Positions 8,575 to 17,806 of a stretch of DNA of 64,000 bases are shown in pieces. Within the stretch, counting starts at the first letter, position 1; every line of letters begins with the position of its first letter. The notes beneath the pieces were generated by a model. It had not been told where the DNA came from. It saw nothing but the letters and a program-made list of their open reading frames with translations, and ran no database searches. Made by a program: the position numbers and the translations under genes. This DNA is from Hoyosella subflava DQS3-9A1 (GTDB lineage Bacteria; Actinomycetota; Actinomycetes; Mycobacteriales; Mycobacteriaceae), in assembly GCF_000214175.1 (NCBI RefSeq), contig NC_015564.1:4340001-4404000 (forward strand), in the 5' to 3' direction.

Positions 8575-9515
8575 GAGAGTCTCCTTCTGTGCTGAGATAG
8601 GGCATCGCGCGCCTGGGCATGCAGTCGGCCCGCGCGGTAGGACGAACGAACAAGGGGCCCCGACATGACACCCAGGAAGCCGATTTCCCGGGCGAGGCCG
8701 GCGAGTTCGGTGAATTCTTCTGGCGGGACCCATCGCTCAACCGGATGGTGCCGCGACGTGGGCCGCAAGTACTGAGTAATCGTGATCAGGTGGCATCCGG
8801 CTGAATACAAGTCGCGCAGTGCCGCACCGACCTCATGGCGTTCCTCGCCTAGCCCGAGTATCAGGTTCGATTTAGTGACGAGTCCCGAATCCGCCGCAGA
8901 GCTGATTACGTCAAGCGAACGCTGGTAGGTGAATGCAGGACGGATTCGCCGGAACAACCGCGGTACGGTTTCAAGATTGTGCGCAAGAACCTGCGGCCCA
9001 GCATCGAAAACTTCCCGCAGCAATTCGGGCGCGCCGTTGAAGTCAGGAATGAGCAGCTCAACTGAAGTTTCTGGACTGCGCGCACGGACCTGGCGCACTG
9101 TCTCCGCGTAAAGCCACGCGCCCCCATCCGGTAGATCATCGCGGGCCACACCCGTGACCGTCGCGTACCGCAATGCCATCGTGGCAATTGATTCGGCGAC
9201 CCGGCGTGGCTCATCACGATCGAACTCGGCTGGCTTGCCGGTATCGATCTGACAGAAGTCGCAGCGCCGCGTGCACTGATCACCACCGATAAGGAACGTA
9301 GCTTCCCGGTCCTCCCAGCATTCGAAGATGTTGGGACAGCCCGCTTCCTGGCACACAGTGTGCAGGTCTTCACGCTCGACAAGGTTGTGCAGAGCACGGA
9401 ATTCCGGACCCATTCGCATCGTGGTCCGGATCCACGGAGGTTTCCGCGCAATCGGTGTTTCAGAGTTGCGCACCTCGAGTCTGAGGAGGCGCCGTCCTGC
9501 TGGTGCGACTGGCAT
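8571..9515 (-). CDS. lipA: Lipoyl synthase
   Basis: Radical-SAM enzyme that inserts two sulfurs into octanoyl groups to make lipoyl. It carries the auxiliary-cluster cysteines in [12 protein letters not shown], the radical-SAM motif CTRRCDFC, and the C-terminal RSSY serine that ligates the auxiliary cluster. The N-terminus [24 protein letters not shown] agrees with actinobacterial LipA. At 314 residues it is slightly short for the family. No lipB octanoyltransferase is nearby, so octanoyl transfer must come from elsewhere. Divergent from the thioesterase gene; a GCAAC repeat lies about 83-97 bp upstream. Confidence 0.93.
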   Translation of the reverse strand: MPVAPAGRRLLRLEVRNSETPIARKPPWIRTTMRMGPEFRALHNLVEREDLHTVCQEAGCPNIFECWEDREATFLIGGDQCTRRCDFCQIDTGKPAEFDRDEPRRVAESIATMALRYATVTGVARDDLPDGGAWLYAETVRQVRARSPETSVELLIPDFNGAPELLREVFDAGPQVLAHNLETVPRLFRRIRPAFTYQRSLDVISSAADSGLVTKSNLILGLGEERHEVGAALRDLYSAGCHLITITQYLRPTSRHHPVERWVPPEEFTELAGLAREIGFLGVMSGPLVRSSYRAGRLHAQARDALSQHRRRLS

Positions 9516-9597
9516 GGCGGCGAAGGTAGAAGGTGTTGGACATTACTCTCAAGTGGCGCAGCTACCGGCTGCCAGTTATCCCAGGTGGGGGCGTGCT

Positions 9598-9612
9598 GCA
9601 ACCCTTCGCAAC
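9598..9612. promoter_or_regulatory. GCAAC-N5-GCAAC repeat (site A)
   Basis: Two GCAAC units exactly 10 bp apart in the divergent region between lipA (83 bp from its start) and the thioesterase gene. The same arrangement recurs before the acetoin reductase, acoX and butanediol dehydrogenase genes, suggesting a shared activator site. Unlike the other copies it lacks a following CCAGGTCACA-like box in the same direction. Confidence 0.5.
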
Positions 9613-9781
9613 GCGTACCGCACCGGAACCGCACGGACTGCGCGTGCAATTCACCACATACTCACCGGTAACCGCAGCGCACCAGACATACTCTGTGCAC
9701 GCCGGTTCATTCGGGTTGCACCCGCGTAACGAACGCATCGTCGCGCATTCACCAGAAACCTGCCACGTTAGGGAAAGTGCA

Positions 9782-10282
9782 ATGAGCGACCGCCAGCGAA
9801 CGCTGTACATGACTGTCTTGATGACCCCAGATTCAGCCAATTTCAGTGGAAATGTCCACGGGGGAACAATGCTGAAGCACTTAGACGAAGTCGCGTACGC
9901 ATGCGCCAGCCGCTACGCCGGAACATACGTGGTGACACTCTCTGTCGATCAGGTCGTGTTCCGGCAGCCCGTCCACGTCGGGGAACTCGTCACGTTCTCA
10001 GCGTCGATCAATTACACGGGACGTACCTCAATGGAGGTGGGTATTCGTGTCGAAACGCAGAACATCCGCACTGGGAAAGTCCGGCACACCAACAGTTCGT
10101 ACTTCACGATGGTGGCCGTCAATGACTTCGGCAAACCAGCGTCCGTCCCGCGGCTCGAACCACAAACCGACCTGGAACGTCAGCGCTATGCGGCCGCTCA
10201 ACGCCGTCGCGCCGCCCGCAAAGCAGACGCAGCGCACACCGCTGCCGCAAATCCATCAGCGCTGGTCAATGGAAACTGCTGA
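9782..10282 (+). CDS. Hotdog-fold acyl-CoA thioesterase
   Basis: A 166-residue acyl-CoA hydrolase of the YciA/cytosolic acyl-CoA thioesterase type: MTPDSANFSGNVHGGTMLKHLDEVAYACASRYAG is the hotdog helix with the catalytic Asp-containing region, followed by VDQVVFRQPVHVGELV. Residues after about 135 are a charged Ala/Arg-rich tail. The frame is open upstream to 9533, but homology begins at ATG 9782. Its substrate is unknown; placement between lipA and the acetoin genes suggests co-regulation rather than a proven role in acetoin use. Confidence 0.85.
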   Translation: MSDRQRTLYMTVLMTPDSANFSGNVHGGTMLKHLDEVAYACASRYAGTYVVTLSVDQVVFRQPVHVGELVTFSASINYTGRTSMEVGIRVETQNIRTGKVRHTNSSYFTMVAVNDFGKPASVPRLEPQTDLERQRYAAAQRRRAARKADAAHTAAANPSALVNGNC

Positions 10283-10336
10283 TTTCGGAGGGTTTCGCAT
10301 GACGCCCGCTGATGGATTTGCATCGGGCCGGGCGGT

Positions 10337-10351
10337 GCAACCCCTCGCAAC
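10337..10351 (+). promoter_or_regulatory. GCAAC-N5-GCAAC repeat (site B)
   Basis: Direct repeat GCAACCCCTCGCAAC, 77-91 bp upstream of the acetoin reductase start, followed 20 bp later by CCCAGGTCACA. The same pairing of repeat plus CCAGGT box is present before acoX and, in reverse orientation, before the zinc butanediol dehydrogenase. Candidate activator site. Confidence 0.55.
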
Positions 10352-10427
10352 CCTGTCAGATGTAGCCCAGGTCACATAGAACGGACTCATTCACTCCAGC
10401 ACACCGCTGGGGTTGGAAGGAGTCCCG

Positions 10428-11207
10428 ATGACAATCACTGGCAAAGTCGCCCTCGTAACCGGAGGTGGACGCGGCATCGGTCGCGCTATCGCGCTACGGC
10501 TCGCCGATGACGGTGCCGCCATCGCGCTTGTCGACACCAATGAGCAGAACATGGAGGCCGTCGCCGCGGAAATCCGCGAACGCGGCAGAAAAGCGACCAC
10601 ATTCCAGGCCGACGTCAGCTCCCGGCAGCAGGTGTACGACGCCGTCGATCACGCGGAGTCCGCGCTGGGCGGCTTCGACATCATGGTCAACAACGCCGGT
10701 ATCGCTCAGGTCCAGCCTCTTTCCGAGGTAACGGAAAACGAAGTGTCCACCATCCTCGGCGTCAACCTTGAAGGCGTGCTGTGGGGGATTCAGGCCGCGG
10801 CGACAAAGTTCCAGGAACGCAAACAGCCCGGCAAAATCATCAACGCCTCCTCGATCGCGGGACACGACGGATTCGCCATGCTCGGCGTCTACTGCGCCAC
10901 CAAATTCGCGGTGCGCGCGCTCACCCAAAGCGCTGCGAAGGAGTACGCGTCAGACGGCATCACCGTCAACTCCTACTGCCCGGGCGTTGTCGGCACCGAC
11001 ATGTGGGTAGAAATCGACGAACGCTTCGCAGAACTTACCGGAGCACCAAAAGGTGCGACATACGAGAAGTTCGTCGAAGGTATCGCACTGGGACGAGCGC
11101 AAACCCCCGAAGACGTGGCCGGTTTCGTTTCGTACTTGGCTGGGCCGGATTCCGACTATATGACCGGGCAGAGCCCCATGATCGACGGCGGGCTCGTATA
11201 CCGCTGA
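10428..11207 (+). CDS. Diacetyl reductase / meso-2,3-butanediol dehydrogenase (SDR)
   Basis: Classical short-chain dehydrogenase (259 aa) interconverting 2,3-butanediol, acetoin and diacetyl with NAD(H). It has [12 protein letters not shown] (cofactor loop), [11 protein letters not shown], the catalytic Ser and YCATK, and the butanediol-dehydrogenase-like [19 protein letters not shown] block. The aspartate after the second strand (ALVDTNE) indicates NAD preference. ATG at 10428 is preceded by GAAGGAG. It stands at the head of the acetoin gene set with its own repeat site upstream. Confidence 0.9.
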   Translation: MTITGKVALVTGGGRGIGRAIALRLADDGAAIALVDTNEQNMEAVAAEIRERGRKATTFQADVSSRQQVYDAVDHAESALGGFDIMVNNAGIAQVQPLSEVTENEVSTILGVNLEGVLWGIQAAATKFQERKQPGKIINASSIAGHDGFAMLGVYCATKFAVRALTQSAAKEYASDGITVNSYCPGVVGTDMWVEIDERFAELTGAPKGATYEKFVEGIALGRAQTPEDVAGFVSYLAGPDSDYMTGQSPMIDGGLVYR

Positions 11208-11212
11208 CCGTT

Positions 11213-11227
11213 GCAACTCCCCGCAAC
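11213..11227 (+). promoter_or_regulatory. GCAAC-N5-GCAAC repeat (site C)
   Basis: GCAACTCCCCGCAAC followed by TCCCAGGTCACAG, 38-52 bp before the acoX start. Matches sites B and D in spacing and in the following CCAGGT box. Confidence 0.55.
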
Positions 11228-11264
11228 CCTCCCCAGCGTGTCCCAGGTCACAGAGAAACGAAGC

Positions 11265-12353
11265 GTGAGCATGCACCCGCAGCCCGTCGTCCCCGGCAGT
11301 GCGATCGGCATCATTCCCAATCCGATGTCAGGCCGAGACATTCGTCGCCTCATCGCGCAGGCCTCCGTTTTTCCCAACACCGAGAAGGCTTCGATGGTTC
11401 TGCGCATCATCCGTGCCGCGGGCGCCCTCGGAGTCGAGCGAGTGCTGATGTCGACCGACAAGTTCGGCATCGCCGCCGGAGTGCTGAGAGAGATGGAGCG
11501 GCTCAAGAACGCCGCTCGAACCCAGCATGTTCGCTGGCCCGAAGTCGAGTTCCTCACCCTGGAACACGCGACCGAAACCGCTTCCGACACAACGCGCTAC
11601 ACCGAAAGGATCGCCACGGAGTGCGCGGCAGCCGTGGTGCTGCTCGGTGGCGACGGGACAATGCGCGCCGCTGCGCCCGCACTAGGCGATACACCGATGC
11701 TGGCGCTCAGCACAGGCACCAACAACGCGTTCCCCATCATGATCGAGGCGACCGTAGGGGGCATGGCCGCAGGCCTTGTCGCCACCGGCCGTGCACCTGC
11801 ACCCGCCTGCCGCAGCAAACTTCTCCACGTCGCCGTCACACGCACAGATGGCACCACAATCCGCGAACTCGCGCTCGTCGACGTCTGCGTTAACTCGCTC
11901 AGCGACATCGGGGCCCGAGCGCTGTGGAAGCCGGACACACTGCGCGAGCTGTACTGCACGTTTGCCGAACCGCACGCCATTGGACTCTCGTCGATCGCAG
12001 GCCAGGTGCTACCGACAAGCAGGACCGCCCCCGACGGTGTGGGCGTGACCCTAGATCCAGACGGCGTTCGTGTACTTGCACCCATCGCCCCGGGCCTGCT
12101 CGAGCCTGTCGGCGTCGGTCGCGTGTACCCACTCTTACCGAATGTCCCCAATATCGTCGCCACGCAAACCAAATCTTTGCGGGGCACCATCGCGCTCGAT
12201 GGCGAGCGCGAAGTCGAGTTCGGGCCCAACGATCACGTCACCGTCACGCTGACGCACGACGGACCGTACGTGATCGATGTGCCCGCAACACTTGCTCACC
12301 CCAGCCAGCCACATGTGGCTTCTCAAGAAATGGCTACAGCAGGGAGGTCCTGA
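11265..12353 (+). CDS. acoX: AcoX-like acetoin catabolism protein (ATP-NAD kinase fold)
   Basis: A 362-residue member of the NAD/diacylglycerol kinase superfamily. It has GIIPNPMSGRDIRRL near the start and the nucleotide-binding VVLLGGDGTMRAAAPALGDTPMLALSTGTNNAFP at roughly 125-155. AcoX is regularly encoded with acetoin dehydrogenase, yet its exact reaction is unsettled. The GTG at 11265 (or ATG 11271) is chosen because the frame's earlier TTG at 11211 would run through the regulatory repeat. Its stop overlaps the acoA start (TGATG). Confidence 0.8.
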   Translation: MSMHPQPVVPGSAIGIIPNPMSGRDIRRLIAQASVFPNTEKASMVLRIIRAAGALGVERVLMSTDKFGIAAGVLREMERLKNAARTQHVRWPEVEFLTLEHATETASDTTRYTERIATECAAAVVLLGGDGTMRAAAPALGDTPMLALSTGTNNAFPIMIEATVGGMAAGLVATGRAPAPACRSKLLHVAVTRTDGTTIRELALVDVCVNSLSDIGARALWKPDTLRELYCTFAEPHAIGLSSIAGQVLPTSRTAPDGVGVTLDPDGVRVLAPIAPGLLEPVGVGRVYPLLPNVPNIVATQTKSLRGTIALDGEREVEFGPNDHVTVTLTHDGPYVIDVPATLAHPSQPHVASQEMATAGRS

Positions 12354-13369
12354 TGACGCAAACACTGTCTTCGCTGGGCTCAGATGCACCAGATGCAACT
12401 GGGCTCAGCGAATCCCAACTCCTCGATGCCTACCGCACGATGCGCACCATCCGCGCATTCGAGGACCGTGTGCACGACGAATTCGCCTCGGGTGACATCC
12501 CGGGTTTCGTGCACCTCTACGCAGGCGAAGAAGCCTCCGCCACCGGAGTGTGCGCCCACCTCGCACCGGGCCGCGACACCATCTCCTCAACCCATCGCGG
12601 CCACGGCCACTGCATCGCCAAAGGCGTCGACGTCAAGCCCATGATGGCCGAGATCTTCGGGAAGAAAACTGGATCATGCCGGGGCAAAGGCGGTTCGATG
12701 CACATCGCCGATTTGTCGAAAGGAATGCTCGGAGCGAACGGCATCGTCGGTGGCGGACCGCCGCTGATCTGCGGGACTGCTCTCGCAGCAAAACTCACAG
12801 GTGACGGCGGTGTGGGCGTTGCGTTCTTCGGCGACGGTGCATCAAACCAGGGCACAACGCTTGAAGCGATGAACCTCGCATCCGTGTGGAACCTTCCGGC
12901 GATCTTCGTCGCGGAGAACAACGGATATGCGGAGGCGACGAGTTCGACCTGGTCCGTATCGGCGGACAACATTGCCGACCGGGCCGCTGGGTTCGGCATG
13001 CCGGGCGTCATCGTTGATGGTTTCGACTTCTTCGCTGTCTATGAAGCGGCCGGTGAAGCAATCGCGCGGGCCCGCGAAGGGGGTGGCCCCACACTGATCG
13101 AAGTGAAGTTCACCAGGTACTACGGGCACTTCGAAGGCGATCAGCAGACCTACCGGGCCCGCGACGAGGTAGCCAACGCAAAGGCAAACCTGGACTGCCT
13201 CACACGCTTCCGGCGCCGCGTCACAGAATCCGGGCGGCTGACCCGCGCTCAACTCGACCAGGTTGACGCCGAGATCGCGCAACTGATCGACGAATCCGTT
13301 GACGAAGCAAAGGCTGCCCCCGTCCCCACCGCCGAAGACGTGCTGACCGACGTCTACGTGAAGTACTGA
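12353..13369 (+). CDS. acoA: Acetoin dehydrogenase E1 component, alpha subunit
   Basis: A 338-residue thiamine-diphosphate-dependent E1 alpha subunit. With AcoB it cleaves acetoin to acetaldehyde and a hydroxyethyl/acetyl group passed to the lipoyl arm of E2. The ThDP motif is clear: GDGASNQGTTLEAMNLASVW through AENN. RGHGHCIAKG and GKGGSMH are also E1-alpha hallmarks. AGGGAGG lies 6 bp before ATG 12353, within a one-base overlap with acoX. Confidence 0.95.
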   Translation: MTQTLSSLGSDAPDATGLSESQLLDAYRTMRTIRAFEDRVHDEFASGDIPGFVHLYAGEEASATGVCAHLAPGRDTISSTHRGHGHCIAKGVDVKPMMAEIFGKKTGSCRGKGGSMHIADLSKGMLGANGIVGGGPPLICGTALAAKLTGDGGVGVAFFGDGASNQGTTLEAMNLASVWNLPAIFVAENNGYAEATSSTWSVSADNIADRAAGFGMPGVIVDGFDFFAVYEAAGEAIARAREGGGPTLIEVKFTRYYGHFEGDQQTYRARDEVANAKANLDCLTRFRRRVTESGRLTRAQLDQVDAEIAQLIDESVDEAKAAPVPTAEDVLTDVYVKY

Positions 13370-13381
13370 GAGGAAGAATCA

Positions 13382-14398
13382 ATGGCTACACGCAAGCTCA
13401 GCTACCGCGAGGCGATCAACGAAGCGCTGCGGCAGGAAATGGAACGAGACGAGTCCGTGATCGTCATGGGTGAGGACAACGCGGGCGGGGCGGGCGCACC
13501 CGGCGAAGATGATGCGTGGGGAGGTGTTCTCGGCGTCACCAAAGGTCTCTACGAACGGTTTCCCGGGCGGGTGCTCGACACTCCCATCACCGAGTCCGCC
13601 TTCATCGGAGCGGCGGTGGGCGCAGCCACTCGCGGTATGCGCCCGGTCGCTGAGCTGATGTTCATCGACTTTGCAGGTGTCTGCCTGGATCAGATCATGA
13701 ACCAGGCAGCGAAGTTCCGGTACATGTTCGGTGGCAAAGCCGTCACCCCTGTCACGATCCGCGCCATGTACGGCGCGGGGCTTCGCGCCGCGGCGCAGCA
13801 CTCGCAGGCCCTGTACCCGATCTTCACGCACCTTCCGGGGCTGAAAGTCGTTCTGCCTTCGAGTCCCTACGAGGCGAAGGGTCTGCTCATCCAGTCGATT
13901 CGAGACAACGACCCGGTGATCTTCCTCGAACACAAAGCTATGTACGACGCGACAGGCGAGGTGCCCGAGGAGTCGTACACCATCCCGTTCGGGGAAGCGA
14001 ACGTCGCCCGTGAAGGTGACGACGTCACCATCGTCGCGCTTGGCCGCATGGTGAACTTCGCACTGGACGCCGCGACGGAACTCGAAGGCTCCGGCATCAG
14101 TGCCGAGATAATCGATCCGCGCACCGTGAGTCCGCTCGATCTCGACACGATCCTCGAATCCGTCGAGAACACCGGCCGCCTCGTCGTCGTCGACGAAGCC
14201 AGCCCGCGCTGCAACATCGCAACCGACATTTCCGCGCAGGTCGTGCAGGAGGCATTCGCGGACCTCAAAGCACCGATCAGGATGGTGAGTCCACCGCACA
14301 CGCCGGTGCCGTTCGCCGAGTCGCTCGAAGACGCCTACATTCCGTCCGTGCAAGACATCGTGAACGCGGCGAAGTCCGTCGCTGATTGGAGCAAGTAG
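13382..14398 (+). CDS. acoB: Acetoin dehydrogenase E1 component, beta subunit
   Basis: A 338-residue transketolase-like E1 beta subunit: LSYREAINEALRQEMERDESVIVMGEDNAGG at the start, TPITESAFIGAAVGAATRGMRPVAELMF, and the C-terminal transketolase domain with VVVDEASPR. Binds AcoA to form the E1 heterotetramer. Twelve bases follow acoA, with a GAGAGGAAG ribosome binding site; acoC begins directly after its stop. Confidence 0.95.
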   Translation: MATRKLSYREAINEALRQEMERDESVIVMGEDNAGGAGAPGEDDAWGGVLGVTKGLYERFPGRVLDTPITESAFIGAAVGAATRGMRPVAELMFIDFAGVCLDQIMNQAAKFRYMFGGKAVTPVTIRAMYGAGLRAAAQHSQALYPIFTHLPGLKVVLPSSPYEAKGLLIQSIRDNDPVIFLEHKAMYDATGEVPEESYTIPFGEANVAREGDDVTIVALGRMVNFALDAATELEGSGISAEIIDPRTVSPLDLDTILESVENTGRLVVVDEASPRCNIATDISAQVVQEAFADLKAPIRMVSPPHTPVPFAESLEDAYIPSVQDIVNAAKSVADWSK

Positions 14399-15496
14399 AT
14401 GAGCGACATCCAGCGCGTCACCATGCCGAAATGGGGACTGTCGATGGAGTCCGGAAAGATCACCGAATGGCTGGTCAAACCTGGTGACACAATCGCTGAC
14501 GGAGACCCGATCTGTGAGATCGACACCGACAAGATCGCCGGCGAACTCGAATCCACCTGGGACGGTACCGTCCGGGCACTGGTCGTGGATGTCAACGAGG
14601 ACGTCCCGGTTGGCGGCACCATCGCTGTCGTCGCACCACCTGAGGTTTCCGACGACGACATCAGCGCCGTGGTCGCTGAAGCGCGGGAACAACTCGCCTC
14701 CGGCGCCGTGGAGGACGAGTCCGGCCCGAAGATCGCGACTGTCAATGTCGACGGGAGGCAGATCTCGTACGCCTCCCTCGGTGAGGGCGACGAAACACCG
14801 ATCGTCTTCATCCACGGGTACGGCGGCGACAAGAACTCGTGGCTGTTTGTCCAGGAGCCCGTTGCCACGAATCGGGTCACCTACGCTTTGGACCTGCCCG
14901 GGCATGGCGCTTCATCGAAAGACGTGGGGGACGGTTCCCTCGGAACCTTGGCGCGCACCGTGCTCGGTTTCCTCGACGAAATCGGTGTCAGCAAAGCGCA
15001 TCTCGTCGCACATTCGATGGGTGGCGCGGTAGCTGTCACGGCAGCAGGACACAGCCCTGACAGGGTCGCATCGCTGAGCCTGATCTCGCCCGCCGGGTTC
15101 GGTCCAGAGATCAACTCGTCGTACATAAACGGTTTCGCGACCGCCGAAACGCGACGCGAACTGAAGCCGCATCTGCAGCAACTCTTCGCCGATCCCGGCC
15201 TTGTCACCCGGCAGCTCATCGATGACCTGCTGAAATATAAGCGCCTCGACGGGGTCGACGAGGCCCTGCGGCAGCTGTCAGCAACCCTGACCAGCGAAGA
15301 TCTCGACGTCAGAACCGACCTCGGGCGGTACCACGGCAAAGTCGCCGTGGTGTGGGGCGCGGACGACAAGATCGTGCCCGTATCCAACGCGTCGAGCCTG
15401 ACCAACGTGAAGGTGCTCGATGGTGTCGGACATATGGCTCACATGGAGTCACCTCAGCACGTCGTCACGGCCATTCGGGACGCTACAAGCGTGTGA
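14399..15496 (+). CDS. acoC: Acetoin dehydrogenase E2 (lipoyl domain fused to alpha/beta-hydrolase)
   Basis: A 365-residue fusion: residues 1-80 are a lipoyl domain with lipoylation site DTDK at K45; from about 115 an alpha/beta-hydrolase fold replaces the usual catalytic acyltransferase core, with nucleophile S206 in AHSMGGA and a C-terminal histidine in DGVGHMAHMESP. This architecture is known for acoetin-type E2 proteins in several bacteria. It accepts the acetyl group from E1 and passes it to CoA. There is no peripheral-subunit-binding domain, so how E3 docks is not evident. Confidence 0.92.
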   Translation: MSDIQRVTMPKWGLSMESGKITEWLVKPGDTIADGDPICEIDTDKIAGELESTWDGTVRALVVDVNEDVPVGGTIAVVAPPEVSDDDISAVVAEAREQLASGAVEDESGPKIATVNVDGRQISYASLGEGDETPIVFIHGYGGDKNSWLFVQEPVATNRVTYALDLPGHGASSKDVGDGSLGTLARTVLGFLDEIGVSKAHLVAHSMGGAVAVTAAGHSPDRVASLSLISPAGFGPEINSSYINGFATAETRRELKPHLQQLFADPGLVTRQLIDDLLKYKRLDGVDEALRQLSATLTSEDLDVRTDLGRYHGKVAVVWGADDKIVPVSNASSLTNVKVLDGVGHMAHMESPQHVVTAIRDATSV

Positions 15497-15514
15497 TCTG
15501 AGGCACAATGAAGG

Positions 15515-16798
15515 GTGATGACCCAAACGATGCCTGAACCAGCAGTGGCGGCGGGGGAAGATCCTCGCCGCTACGCTCAGTTGCTGTCGAACGTCTACGA
15601 CGCGATCATGACGGGCGCGCGACCGCCGGCGCGACCGCGCGACATCATCGCTGACTCGTGGCGCCGTCTGCAGCGCAGCGGCATCAACCCTGACTTCGGA
15701 GTCACAGTCCGTCCGGTAGCTGGCGATGAGCTCGAGGATCTTCGGCGCAGTTCCGGCCTCGCCGAGGTGTACGACGGGATTTCTCACGCACTCGAGAGCA
15801 TCACGGCTGACACGGAGAACATTCTCGTAGTGGCGGATCGCTCCGGCAGAGTGTTGTGGCGCGCTGGACCGACTCCAGTGCTCGCTCACGCAGACCGGCT
15901 CGGCTTTGTCCTTGGCGCCAACTGGTCAGAAACGACGGTCGGCACAAACGCGATCGGCACGGCCCTCGTGTCGCGACGGTCAGTGCAAATTTTCTCTGCC
16001 GAACATTACGTGCGCACCCATCATGCGTGGACCTGCGCGGGAGCGCCCGTCCGTGACCCTCGTGACGGACGGGTCCTCGGTGCGATCGACGTGAGTGGGC
16101 CCGCCCGGACCGTGCATCCGACAACGATCGCGCTCGTCGATGCGGTCGCGAAACTCACCGAGTCACAACTCCGCGAAGTACATCGCAAGTCGCTCGACCG
16201 GCTACGAACGGTGGCCGCGCCGGTTCTCGCAAAGTCGGGCGGACCGGCACTGGCGATCGATTCACACGGGTGGGTCGCGGCAGTCGAAGGTATCGCGCCA
16301 CAGAACCGTCTAGCACTCCCTGACCAGATGGAAGCCGGTCAGGCGTGGCTGCCAGCGCTGGGATTGTGCGTCTGCGAACCAATCCCCGGAGGTTGGCTCG
16401 TCAGGCCGGTCCGCGACGCGGCCACACCCACCGCCCCCACCGCAGTTGAGGTGGACCTCCGCGGCGGTCAGCCGCAGCTCACCGTCGCAGGTCCATGCGG
16501 CAACTGGACCACCACCCTCACACCGCGACACGCTGAAATCTTGTTCGTCCTCGCGACCCACCGCGACGGCTGTACTGCGCGTCAGCTCGCCGAACACCTC
16601 TTCGGCGATGCCAGCCGAGCGGTGACTGTACGCGCGGAACTCTTGCGTCTGCGACGCCACCTCGGCGCGGTTGTGCTGGGGCAGCCCTACCGGTTCGACC
16701 CCAATGCGATCGTCGCGGTGCATGTGCCCACCGATCCGTCGCACCTGCTGCCAGGGTCGACGGCACCCGCGGTCGTCCAGGCACGTACCCCTCGCTGA
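15515..16798 (+). CDS. AcoR-like GAF-domain regulator with C-terminal winged HTH (no AAA+ domain)
   Basis: About 427 residues. An N-terminal segment with DIIADSWRRLQRSGI and a GAF domain (about 80-220, including VGTNAIGTALVSRRSVQIFSAEHY) match the input half of AcoR. The sigma54-activating AAA+ core and Fis HTH of Bacillus AcoR are absent; instead residues about 335-395 form an OmpR/SARP-like winged helix (LTPRHAEILFVLATHRDG to LLRLRRHLG). It starts at GTG 15515 or ATG 15518, 18 bp after acoC, so it is probably in the same operon and activates it. A paralogue lies at 22117-23412. Confidence 0.85.
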   Translation: MMTQTMPEPAVAAGEDPRRYAQLLSNVYDAIMTGARPPARPRDIIADSWRRLQRSGINPDFGVTVRPVAGDELEDLRRSSGLAEVYDGISHALESITADTENILVVADRSGRVLWRAGPTPVLAHADRLGFVLGANWSETTVGTNAIGTALVSRRSVQIFSAEHYVRTHHAWTCAGAPVRDPRDGRVLGAIDVSGPARTVHPTTIALVDAVAKLTESQLREVHRKSLDRLRTVAAPVLAKSGGPALAIDSHGWVAAVEGIAPQNRLALPDQMEAGQAWLPALGLCVCEPIPGGWLVRPVRDAATPTAPTAVEVDLRGGQPQLTVAGPCGNWTTTLTPRHAEILFVLATHRDGCTARQLAEHLFGDASRAVTVRAELLRLRRHLGAVVLGQPYRFDPNAIVAVHVPTDPSHLLPGSTAPAVVQARTPR

Positions 16799-16925
16799 CC
16801 GCAGTCCTTTGACAGCTTTCACAGAGCCGTTACAGCGCCGTCATCGCTAGCGACTCCACGTTTCCTAGCGTGGGAGAAGCCGCACCGGAAGCGGTATTCC
16901 TCACTCTGTGGCAAGGCGGTGACGT

Positions 16926-17267
16926 ATGACGATCGCGCATTTCAACGCGCTGAGTGCTGAGCGAGCGGCAGCAATGGTCAGCAGGTGCGCCAATATTCCG
17001 CGCTGGGCCGACGCGATCGTCGCACGGCGCCCATTTCCCACCGCCGAACGGCTGCTCGAATTCGCTGAACGCGCGTCCATGTGCTGGACGCCGGAAGAGG
17101 TTGCAGCCGCCCTCGCCAGGCATCCACAGTTCAGCGAACGCGTCGTCAGTATGACGGGGCACGCAGATGGCTCAGCCGCAAGCGCTGGGCCGCAGAGCCC
17201 AGCGGCGCAGTCTCATGAACTGCGCACACTCGCTATGCACAGACTGGAATGGCTTTTCGGTACGTGA
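16926..17267 (+). CDS. Internally shortened OHCU decarboxylase-like protein
   Basis: A 113-residue protein whose first 80 residues match the N-terminus of 2-oxo-4-hydroxy-4-carboxy-5-ureidoimidazoline decarboxylase (urate catabolism): FNALSAERAAAMVSRCANIPRWADAIVARRPF and ALARHPQF. Its end (SHELRTLAMHRLEWLFG) resembles the family C-terminus. About 50-60 residues normally between them, including the EQ-G segment and the substrate-binding RFG/R region, are missing and replaced by a Ser/Ala/Gly-rich linker. Normal length is about 165. Activity is doubtful. No other urate genes are nearby, though a purine permease occurs at 45.5 kb. Confidence 0.6.
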   Translation: MTIAHFNALSAERAAAMVSRCANIPRWADAIVARRPFPTAERLLEFAERASMCWTPEEVAAALARHPQFSERVVSMTGHADGSAASAGPQSPAAQSHELRTLAMHRLEWLFGT

Positions 17268-17311
17268 CTCCGTCGCTCCCTGGTGGAGCATGCGGCAGTA
17301 GGCTACAGCTC

Positions 17312-17782
17312 ATGACCTCGGAGCAACCCCTGGAATCCCAGAAACGCGGCCGCCGGATCGCAATGAGCAAGCCCGAACTTGATGTGTACCTCGCCGCTGA
17401 GCGCACCTGCCGGGTCGCGACGGTCAGTAAGTCGGGGCCGCACGTGACACCGCTCTGGTTCGTGTGGGACGGCGAATGCCTATGGCTGTATTCGCTCACC
17501 CGAAGTTTGCGCTGGGCAGATATGCAGCGAGATCCCCGCATCGCTGTTGTCGTGGATGACGGTCATGACTACACCGAGTTGCGGGGCGCGGAACTGACAG
17601 GCAGCGTGAGCCAGATAGGCGAGGCTCCGCGAACCGGTGAGTCAGTAGACGAGCTTGTGGAGCCGGAGAAACTGTTCGCCCGCAAATACTTCGGCATTGA
17701 CGAGTTCCCGCACGACGGCCGGCATGCGTGGCTGCGCCTGCGTCCAGATGCGATCCGCAGCTGGGACTTCCGGAAAATGTGA
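17312..17782 (+). CDS. Pyridoxamine 5'-phosphate oxidase-fold (PPOX) family protein
   Basis: A 156-residue split-barrel flavin-type protein: YLAAERTCRVATVSKSGPHVTPLWFVWDGECLWLYS is the typical first strands, followed by DMQRDPRIAVVVDDG. Such actinobacterial proteins bind FMN, F420 or haem; the cofactor cannot be assigned here. ATG 17312 is preferred over an upstream GTG that overlaps the previous gene. Ends before a convergent terminator. Confidence 0.8.
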   Translation: MTSEQPLESQKRGRRIAMSKPELDVYLAAERTCRVATVSKSGPHVTPLWFVWDGECLWLYSLTRSLRWADMQRDPRIAVVVDDGHDYTELRGAELTGSVSQIGEAPRTGESVDELVEPEKLFARKYFGIDEFPHDGRHAWLRLRPDAIRSWDFRKM

Positions 17783-17806
17783 AGGCCTGAGGCCCGCGAT
17801 AGCTCT

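Noticed and set aside
7219-8733. Longer dihydrolipoyl dehydrogenase starting at 8733
   Set aside because: The extra 53 residues have no homology and lie antisense-frame within lipA; the GTG at 8574 has a ribosome binding site and GTGA overlap.
11924-12352. N-terminal extension of acoA
   Set aside because: Arg/His/Pro-rich out-of-frame reading of acoX; E1 alpha homology starts at 12353.
16799-16925. Terminator after the first AcoR-like gene
   Set aside because: Only an imperfect CTCCACG/CGTGGGAG pairing is seen, too weak to call.
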